Source: Planctomycetota bacterium (lineage in GTDB: Bacteria > Planctomycetota > MHYJ01 > JACPRB01). From it: a stretch of 64,000 nucleotides of DNA. The notes beneath the pieces are model-generated. The model was not told the DNA's origin. It worked only from the letters and a program-made list of their open reading frames with translations, and did not search any database. Positions 58,695 to 64,000 of this stretch are shown in pieces. Location of the stretch: assembly GCA_016209705.1 (NCBI GenBank), contig JACQVR010000134.1:1-64000 (forward strand), in the 5' to 3' direction. Every line of letters starts with the position of its first letter. The stretch's first letter is position 1. The position numbers were made by a program, and so were the translations under genes.

Positions 58695-60731
58695 ATGGCC
58701 AAGTACGACACGAAGGACGTCCGCAACGTGGCCTTCGTCGGTCACAGCGATTCGGGCAAGACGACCCTCGCCGACGCGATCCTCTTCAAAGCCAAGGCGG
58801 TCGGGCGCATGGGGTCGGTGGAGGAAGGGACCTCCGTGTTCGATTACGAACCGGAGGAGAAAGAGCGTCTGAGTTCGATCGACCTGGCCATTGCGTCGGC
58901 GACGTGGCAGGGGCGCGAACTGAATCTGTTCGATGCGCCCGGATCCGCCGATTTTGTCGGAGAGGCCATTTGCGCCCTTCACGCGGTCGAAGCCGCCGTG
59001 GTTTGCGTCAATGCCGTGCAGGGCATCAAGGTCAATACCCGCAAGATGTGGGACCAGGCGCAGAAGATCGGGGTGGCGCGGGCGGTGTGCATCAACAAGA
59101 TGGACCTGGACAACGCGGATTACCGCAAGGTCCTGGACGAAGTTCGCCAACTCTTCGGCCGCTCCTGCGTCCCCTTGATCCTGCCCCTCGGACAGGGCGC
59201 GTCGTTCAAGGGCGTGGTCAACGTGGCGGACAAGGCCGATCAGGCTCCCTCCGACCTGTCCGACCTCGCGACTCAGGCGCTCGAATCTCTGTACGAAATC
59301 GACGACGCCTTGATGGAAAAATACCTGGGCGGAGAGACGCCCGGAGCCGAGGAGATCCAGAAGGCGCTGCCGAAGGCGATTCGTGACGGCCGGATCGTTC
59401 CGGTGCTGTGCGCGGCCCCCGGAAAGGATCTGGGAGTCGCCGAAGTGGCGGACTTCGTCGCTCGAAATTTCCCGTCGCCGGCGGATATCCCTCCCCGCAA
59501 GGGAGAAGATCCGGAGACCAAGACGGAGCGGACGCGGGAAGCCAAGACATCCGAGCCCTTGTCAGGCCAGGTCTTCAAGTCGGTGGCCGATCCCTTCGTC
59601 CACAAGCTTTCCTATATCCGCATCTACAGCGGCACGCTGGCCCACGACGCGCCGCTGTTCAATCAACGCACCGGAAAGAGCGCGCGCATCGGCGGCATGT
59701 TCAAGCCGTTCGGCAAGGAGCAGCGTCCCTGCGCCTCGGCGATCGCCGGCGATGTCGTGTGCGTGACGAAGGTGGACGAATTGAACACGTGCGACACCGT
59801 GTGCGATCCGTCCGCCCTGATCCGCTATGCGGAGTTCGCGTTTCCCACGCCGATGGTCTCGCTGGCCGTGGAGCCGAAGTCGAAGCAAGACTTGGCGCGC
59901 ATGTCGGAGTCCGTGCAGAAGATGGACGCGAGCGATCGGACGTTCACGTTCAGTCGGGACCAGGCCACCGGCGAAATGGTGATTTCGGGCATGAGCACGT
60001 TGCACCTCGACCTCATCCTGGCCCGGCTGAAGCGCAAGTTCGAGGTCCAATTGACGACCAAGCAACCCAAGATCGCCCTCAAGGAGACCATTCTGGCGGC
60101 TGCCGAAGGGCATCACAAACACAAGAAGCAGAGCGGCGGCCGGGGCCAGTACGGCGAGGTCTACCTGAGAGTCCGTCCGACCACGCGCGGGGAAGGCTTC
60201 AAGTTCGAGGACGCCATCACGCAGGGCCGCATCCCGCAGCAATTCATTCCGGCGGTGGAGAAGGGGGTGCGCGAAACGTGCGAGAAAGGCGTGATCGCGG
60301 GCTACCCCGTCGTGGATGTCGAAGTCGAAGTCTACGACGGGTCGTATCATGAGGTGGACTCCGGCCCCGAATCGTTCAAGCTCGCGGGCTCCAAGGCGTT
60401 CAAGGAGGCGTTCCGCGCCGCCAAGCCCGTGCTCCTGGAACCGATCGTGAACATCGAAGTGGCGGTGCCGACGCCGTACATGGGCAACATCACGGGCGAT
60501 CTGAACGCGCGCCGGGGGCGCATCCAGGGCATGGATTCGCAGGGCACCCTCCAGATCATTCGCGCGACGATCCCCTTGAAGGAAATCATGACGTATTCGA
60601 CCGATCTGCACTCGGTGACCGGGGGAGAGGGGAGCTACTCCATCGAATTCTCGCATTACGAACCCATGCCGCAGCGGTTGGCGGAAGAGGTCATCGCCCG
60701 CGCGCAGGTGGCTAAAGAAGAAGAGGAATGA
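58695..60731 (+). CDS. EF-G-like translational GTPase (divergent paralogue)
   Basis: A 678-residue protein with full EF-G domain order. G1 is GHSDSGKTTLADAI, G3 is LFDAPGSADFVGE (the usual DTPGH is changed), G4 is NKMD. Domain II, III and V features include VNIEVAVPTPYMGNITGDLN near the C-terminus. The changed G3 and shorter G-domain insert resemble EF-G2-type paralogues rather than the housekeeping EF-G. No ribosomal protein or rps genes are adjacent. It may act on stalled or hibernating ribosomes; its specific role cannot be read from sequence. Confidence 0.88.
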   Translation: MAKYDTKDVRNVAFVGHSDSGKTTLADAILFKAKAVGRMGSVEEGTSVFDYEPEEKERLSSIDLAIASATWQGRELNLFDAPGSADFVGEAICALHAVEAAVVCVNAVQGIKVNTRKMWDQAQKIGVARAVCINKMDLDNADYRKVLDEVRQLFGRSCVPLILPLGQGASFKGVVNVADKADQAPSDLSDLATQALESLYEIDDALMEKYLGGETPGAEEIQKALPKAIRDGRIVPVLCAAPGKDLGVAEVADFVARNFPSPADIPPRKGEDPETKTERTREAKTSEPLSGQVFKSVADPFVHKLSYIRIYSGTLAHDAPLFNQRTGKSARIGGMFKPFGKEQRPCASAIAGDVVCVTKVDELNTCDTVCDPSALIRYAEFAFPTPMVSLAVEPKSKQDLARMSESVQKMDASDRTFTFSRDQATGEMVISGMSTLHLDLILARLKRKFEVQLTTKQPKIALKETILAAAEGHHKHKKQSGGRGQYGEVYLRVRPTTRGEGFKFEDAITQGRIPQQFIPAVEKGVRETCEKGVIAGYPVVDVEVEVYDGSYHEVDSGPESFKLAGSKAFKEAFRAAKPVLLEPIVNIEVAVPTPYMGNITGDLNARRGRIQGMDSQGTLQIIRATIPLKEIMTYSTDLHSVTGGEGSYSIEFSHYEPMPQRLAEEVIARAQVAKEEEE

Positions 60732-60736
60732 CAACC

Positions 60737-60836
60737 GAAGCCAGAAGTCAGGAGCAAGGAGCCAGAATAAGAGGCGCGAAGCGCGTTCCTTATTATTCTG
60801 GCTTCTGGCTTCTGACTTCGTCTTCTGTCTTCTAGA
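60737..60836. repeat. Heptad-built inverted repeat between EF-G-like gene and pilT
   Basis: Left arm GAAGCCAGAAGTCAG... and right arm ...CTGGCTTCTGGCTTCTGACTTC are made of ~7-base units. A perfect 10-bp stem GCCAGAATAA (60761-60770) / TTATTCTGGC (60793-60802) encloses a CGCGAAGCGCG loop. It may form a terminator-like structure. Confidence 0.75.
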
Positions 60837-60844
60837 GGTGACAC

Positions 60845-61909
60845 ATGGTCAGCCTGGAAGAGCTGTTGCAGTTGCTGGTTCAGCGAGGCGGTTCCGACCT
60901 GCATCTCAGCGTGGGATCTCCGCCGCGCATCCGCGTGGACGGCCTGCTCAAGCCCACGGAATTCGAGGTCATTTCGAAGGACGAGGCCCAGAAGCTGATC
61001 TACGGCATTCTCAGCAACGATCAGGTGGCGCGATTCGAGAAGGATTGGGAGCTGGATTTCTCGTTCGGGGTGGAGAATCTGGGACGATTCCGCACCAATG
61101 TGTTCCTACAGCGCAATGCCGTGGGCGCCGTGTTCCGCCTCGTGCCCAATTCGGTGCGGGGCTTCGACGATCTCGGCCTGCCGCGCAAGGTCTGCCAGGA
61201 ATTGTGCGAGCTTCCCAAGGGACTCATCCTGGTGACCGGCGCGACGGGCAGCGGCAAGTCCACCACGCTGGCGGCCATGATCGACTATATCAACGCCACC
61301 GAATATTGCCACATCGTGACCGTGGAAGATCCGATCGAGTTCATCCATCGCAACAAGAATTGCCTGATCAACCAGCGGGAAGTCGGCACGGATACCCATG
61401 AGTTCAAGATGGCGCTTCGCCACGTCCTGCGCCAGGATCCGGACGTGGTGCTGATCGGCGAGATGCGGGACCTGGAGACGATCGAATCGGCGCTCACCAT
61501 CTCGGAAACGGGGCACCTGACGTTCGCGACGTTGCATACGAGCGACGCCGTCCAGACCATCAACCGCATCATCGACGTCTTTCCCGCCTATCAGCAGCAG
61601 CAGGTGCGCACCCAGCTTTCGTTCACGTTGTCGGCGATCTTCTGCCAGCAACTCATTCCCAAGGCCGCCGGCAAGGGCCGCGTCCTGGCCTGCGAGATCC
61701 TGACCATGACGCCCGCCGCCCGGTCGCTCATTCGGGAGAGCAAGGCGCACCAGATCTATTCGGTGATCCAGACGTCGGGAAAGCTGGGGATGAGGACCAT
61801 GAACCAATCGCTCTATGAACTGTACAAGGCGGGCCACATCACTTACGAAACGGCGCTGAACTACAGTTCGGACCAGGAGGATCTCAAGAAGACGTTCCAG
61901 CGAGGTTAA
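60845..61909 (+). CDS. pilT: Type IV pilus retraction ATPase PilT
   Basis: A 354-residue hexameric ATPase that powers pilus retraction. N-terminal PAS-like part GGSDLHLSVGSPPRIRVDG, Walker A GATGSGKSTTLAAMI (~130), Asp box TVEDPIEFIH, Walker B LIGEMRDLETIESALT, His box TFATLHTSDAVQTINRIID and the PilT-typical C-terminus. AGAGGTG precedes the ATG. Confidence 0.97.
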   Translation: MVSLEELLQLLVQRGGSDLHLSVGSPPRIRVDGLLKPTEFEVISKDEAQKLIYGILSNDQVARFEKDWELDFSFGVENLGRFRTNVFLQRNAVGAVFRLVPNSVRGFDDLGLPRKVCQELCELPKGLILVTGATGSGKSTTLAAMIDYINATEYCHIVTVEDPIEFIHRNKNCLINQREVGTDTHEFKMALRHVLRQDPDVVLIGEMRDLETIESALTISETGHLTFATLHTSDAVQTINRIIDVFPAYQQQQVRTQLSFTLSAIFCQQLIPKAAGKGRVLACEILTMTPAARSLIRESKAHQIYSVIQTSGKLGMRTMNQSLYELYKAGHITYETALNYSSDQEDLKKTFQRG

Positions 61910-62052
61910 ACCTGCCCCGGAAATAGGTGCGCGGGCCTGCGGGCGCATTATTATGAAGGCGACGCGGGAAACCGGGGGGTGAAGGCGCCGTGACCTTCCG
62001 GGGACCGCGCGCATTGGACGGCGACGCCTCGCCGCGCGCCGACTCAGGACCC

Positions 62053-62529
62053 ATGTCGAATCTGCCGAAGACGACGAAAAAAAGCCTGCCGGACATTATC
62101 CGCGAAGAAAAGCTCCTCAAGGAGGAGGTGCTGGCGCAGGTGATCGAGCGCCAGAAGTCGAGCGGCGCTCCGTTCCATCGGGTCCTCCAAGAGATGAACG
62201 TCCTGACGGAGCAGGACCTGACGCTGGCGCTGTGCAAGCACCTGGGGCTTCCCTACGTGAACGCGGCGGCGTACCATGTTTCCAAGGACGTCGAGGCGAT
62301 CTTCGAAATTCCGTTCATGATGAACAATCAGTTCGTGGTGCTGGATAAGATCGGACGCGTCTTGCTGGTCGCGATCGCGGGACCTCCGCCCTCCGACGTC
62401 GTGGACACCGTCGAGCGCCGGACGGGATCGGTCGCGTTCTTCTACATCTCGACGTTGTCGCAGATCGAGACCTGCATCGGAAAGTATCACATGGCGGGCT
62501 CCCCCAAAACGGCTCCCTCGGCGAGGTAG
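62053..62529 (+). CDS. Stand-alone MshEN / GspE N-terminal-domain protein
   Basis: A 158-residue protein resembling the N-terminal module of PilB/GspE/MshE ATPases: LPDIIREEKLLKEEVLAQVIERQ, GAPFHRVLQEMNVLTEQDLTLALCKHLGLPYVN and IPFMMNNQFVVLDKIGRVLLVAIAGP. MshEN domains bind cyclic di-GMP. It has no ATPase domain and lies 10 bp upstream of a PilB that carries its own copy. Start ATG 62053 has AGGA close by; a GTG at 61990 would add 21 residues. Likely a regulator of the pilus motor. Confidence 0.8.
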   Translation: MSNLPKTTKKSLPDIIREEKLLKEEVLAQVIERQKSSGAPFHRVLQEMNVLTEQDLTLALCKHLGLPYVNAAAYHVSKDVEAIFEIPFMMNNQFVVLDKIGRVLLVAIAGPPPSDVVDTVERRTGSVAFFYISTLSQIETCIGKYHMAGSPKTAPSAR

Positions 62530-62539
62530 TGCAGGACTT

Positions 62540-64000
62540 ATGAGAGATAAATTCGCGCAGCGCATCAAGAAGGTCCTCGTGAAACACGGCGTCTTGGACG
62601 TCGCCAAGGCGGAAGAGGCGATCGCCTCGGCGGATCGGTCTGACTCCGCGTCGTTCGCCGACTTTCTCCTCGAGCGCCAGATCATGGACGAGACGAGCCT
62701 GCTGAGCGCCCTGGCGCAGGAAGTCGGCATATGCCCGGTCGATCTGGACCGCGTGGACTTCGAAAACGAAGCTCTGATGTCCCTGACGTACGAGCTGGCG
62801 ACTTATTACTGCGTCCTGCCGATCGCCCGGGTCGGCGGCGTCCTGACCATCGCCGTCGGCAATCCCTTCGACATCCTCAAGCTGGACGACGTGCGGATCC
62901 TGACGAACTGCGACTTGCGGACCGTCGTCAGCACCGAGCGCGCCATCCGCCGCAACATCGCGCGTGCCTACGCGGGCGTGGGCGGCAACGGAGAAGGGAA
63001 GGGCGACGGGGAATCCGTGACGAGCGCGCCCGCGGAAAGCGCGACGGCCGAGTCCGTCGCGGCCGCCGCCGAAGCGGCGATCCGGCAGCTCGAAGCGGAG
63101 TCCGAAGCCGACGTGGACATGGAGATCAAGCAGGAGGTCGAGGAGATCGTCGACCTGTCCAAGGCGCAGGCGGAGGCCAGCGGATCGCCGGTCATCAAGA
63201 TCATCAACAATCTCGTCATCCGCGCCCTGTCCCAGCGCGCCAGCGATATCCACATCGAGCCGTTCGAAAAGACGGTGCGCGTCCGCCTCCGCCTCGACGG
63301 CATCCTGCGGGAGATCGCGTCTCCTCCCCGGACGCTCCTGAACTCGATGGTCTCGCGCATCAAGATCATGTCCAACCTGGATATCGCGGAGCGGCGGATC
63401 CCGCAGGACGGCAAGTTCCAGGTCAAGTTCGAGGGACGCCAAGTGGACTTCCGCGTCTCGATCCTTCCGACGATCCACGGGGAAAAGGCGGTCCTGCGCG
63501 TCCTGGACTCCTCGAGCCTCAACATGGGCATCTCTCAGCTCGGCTTTGAGAAGGAGGCGGAGAACGCCTTCCGCCGGGCGCTGGCGGCGTCGTACGGGAT
63601 GCTGCTGGTCACCGGGCCGACCGGCAGCGGGAAATCGACGACGCTGTACGCGTCGTTGAGGGAAGTCCTGGATCCGGAGGAAAACGTCTGCACGGTCGAA
63701 GACCCCGTCGAATACCAGCTCGAGGGTGTCATTCAGGTTCCGGTCAACGTCAAGCGCGGCCTGACGTTCGCCTCGGCCCTGCGAAGCCTTTTGCGCCAGG
63801 ACCCCGACACGATCATGATCGGGGAAATCCGCGATTTCGAGACCGCCGACATCGCCGTGAAGGCGGCCATCACCGGCCACTTGGTGTTTTCGACGCTGCA
63901 TACGAACGACGCGGCCAGTTCGATCACGCGCTTGGTGGATATGGGGATCGATCCCTTCATGGTCTCGTCCTCGACGATCCTCATCGCGGCCCAGCGGCTC
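62540..64000 (+). CDS. pilB: Type IV pilus extension ATPase PilB/GspE (3' end outside window)
   Basis: The first 487 codons of a PilB/GspE ATPase; the frame is open at the window edge. An MshEN-type N-terminal domain (~1-150) is followed by an Ala/Glu-rich linker and the catalytic core: SGSPVIKIINNLVIRALSQRASDIHIEP, Walker A GPTGSGKSTTLYA (~358), Asp box TVEDPVEYQLEG, Walker B IMIGEIRDFETADIAV and His box HLVFSTLHTNDAASSI. The zinc-binding region would lie about here or further on. It drives pilus assembly, opposite to PilT. Confidence 0.96.
   Translation, partial: MRDKFAQRIKKVLVKHGVLDVAKAEEAIASADRSDSASFADFLLERQIMDETSLLSALAQEVGICPVDLDRVDFENEALMSLTYELATYYCVLPIARVGGVLTIAVGNPFDILKLDDVRILTNCDLRTVVSTERAIRRNIARAYAGVGGNGEGKGDGESVTSAPAESATAESVAAAAEAAIRQLEAESEADVDMEIKQEVEEIVDLSKAQAEASGSPVIKIINNLVIRALSQRASDIHIEPFEKTVRVRLRLDGILREIASPPRTLLNSMVSRIKIMSNLDIAERRIPQDGKFQVKFEGRQVDFRVSILPTIHGEKAVLRVLDSSSLNMGISQLGFEKEAENAFRRALAASYGMLLVTGPTGSGKSTTLYASLREVLDPEENVCTVEDPVEYQLEGVIQVPVNVKRGLTFASALRSLLRQDPDTIMIGEIRDFETADIAVKAAITGHLVFSTLHTNDAASSITRLVDMGIDPFMVSSSTILIAAQRL

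Noticed and set aside
62315-63901. A 528-residue leftward protein
   Set aside because: It is antisense to pilB and shows only low-complexity Arg/Asp composition.

Overview
The window is a GC-rich (roughly 65%) bacterial chromosome segment with almost no gaps between genes. A lipoprotein/OmpA protein, a Wza-type outer-membrane exporter and type IV pilus ATPases indicate a Gram-negative envelope. A TPR protein ending in two RNA polymerase alpha-CTD-like modules, an ECF sigma factor directly followed by a Ser/Thr kinase, a TPR 'end-of-group' protein and a divergent EF-G paralogue together suggest Planctomycetota or a close relative. That placement is inference; no rRNA is present to confirm it.

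Layout. (1) 0.4-24.8 kb: an exopolysaccharide / surface-glycan locus. It holds precursor genes (glmS, NDP-sugar epimerase, CapD/WbpM dehydratase, DegT aminotransferase), a glycosyltransferase fused to a phosphoglycosyl transferase, two FemAB-like GNAT proteins, two ATP-grasp ligases, a HAD phosphatase, a flippase, two O-antigen-ligase-like polymerases, and a very unusual reading frame joining an actin-like ATPase to a Wzc-type chain-length regulator/kinase. (2) 25-38 kb: secreted and signalling genes: a secreted protein with three FN3 domains, a complete stressosome module (RsbR-RsbS-RsbT-phosphatase-PAS sensor), a sigma-54 activator lacking its phospho-aspartate, an orphan receiver, a subtilisin, another secreted protein and a Wza lipoprotein. 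(3) 38-45.8 kb: ECF sigma factor, Ser/Thr kinase, an MBOAT/SGNH acyl-transfer pair, a frameshifted NIL-domain gene and a COAP-type secreted protein. (4) 46.2-47.6 kb: a small decayed element (toxin/antitoxin pair plus truncated integrase) beside tRNA-Pro(CGG). (5) 47.7-64 kb: FlgM-like protein, groEL-groES-groEL, dnaJ, grpE, TPR/alpha-CTD protein, prepilin peptidase, OmpA lipoprotein, EF-G-like GTPase, pilT and pilB (cut by the window end).

What ties the left two thirds together is a two-block promoter-like motif, (T/C)GTAAC-N16/17-CG(T/A)A, found at least eleven times in intergenic DNA in the orientation of a neighbouring gene. It lies ahead of ATP-grasp 1, glmS, capD, ATP-grasp 2, the actin/Wzc gene, the subtilisin, wza, the ECF sigma gene itself, an orphan receiver, the MBOAT region and the NIL region. 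Its form and spacing are those of ECF sigma promoters, so I infer a self-controlled ECF regulon for glycan synthesis and surface proteins, probably governed by the ECF gene at 37967. The chaperone gene groEL1 instead has a sigma-54-type -24/-12 element.

Other notable points: three paralogues of one unrecognised secreted family, each carried to the surface differently (lipobox, FN3 array, Cys-containing C-terminal sorting tail); a shared PACGLLG(I/M)E C-terminal signal; a duplicated promoter segment bracketing the actin-like domain; a 59-bp inverted-repeat element present twice; and heptad-type intergenic repeats in the chaperone/pilus region.
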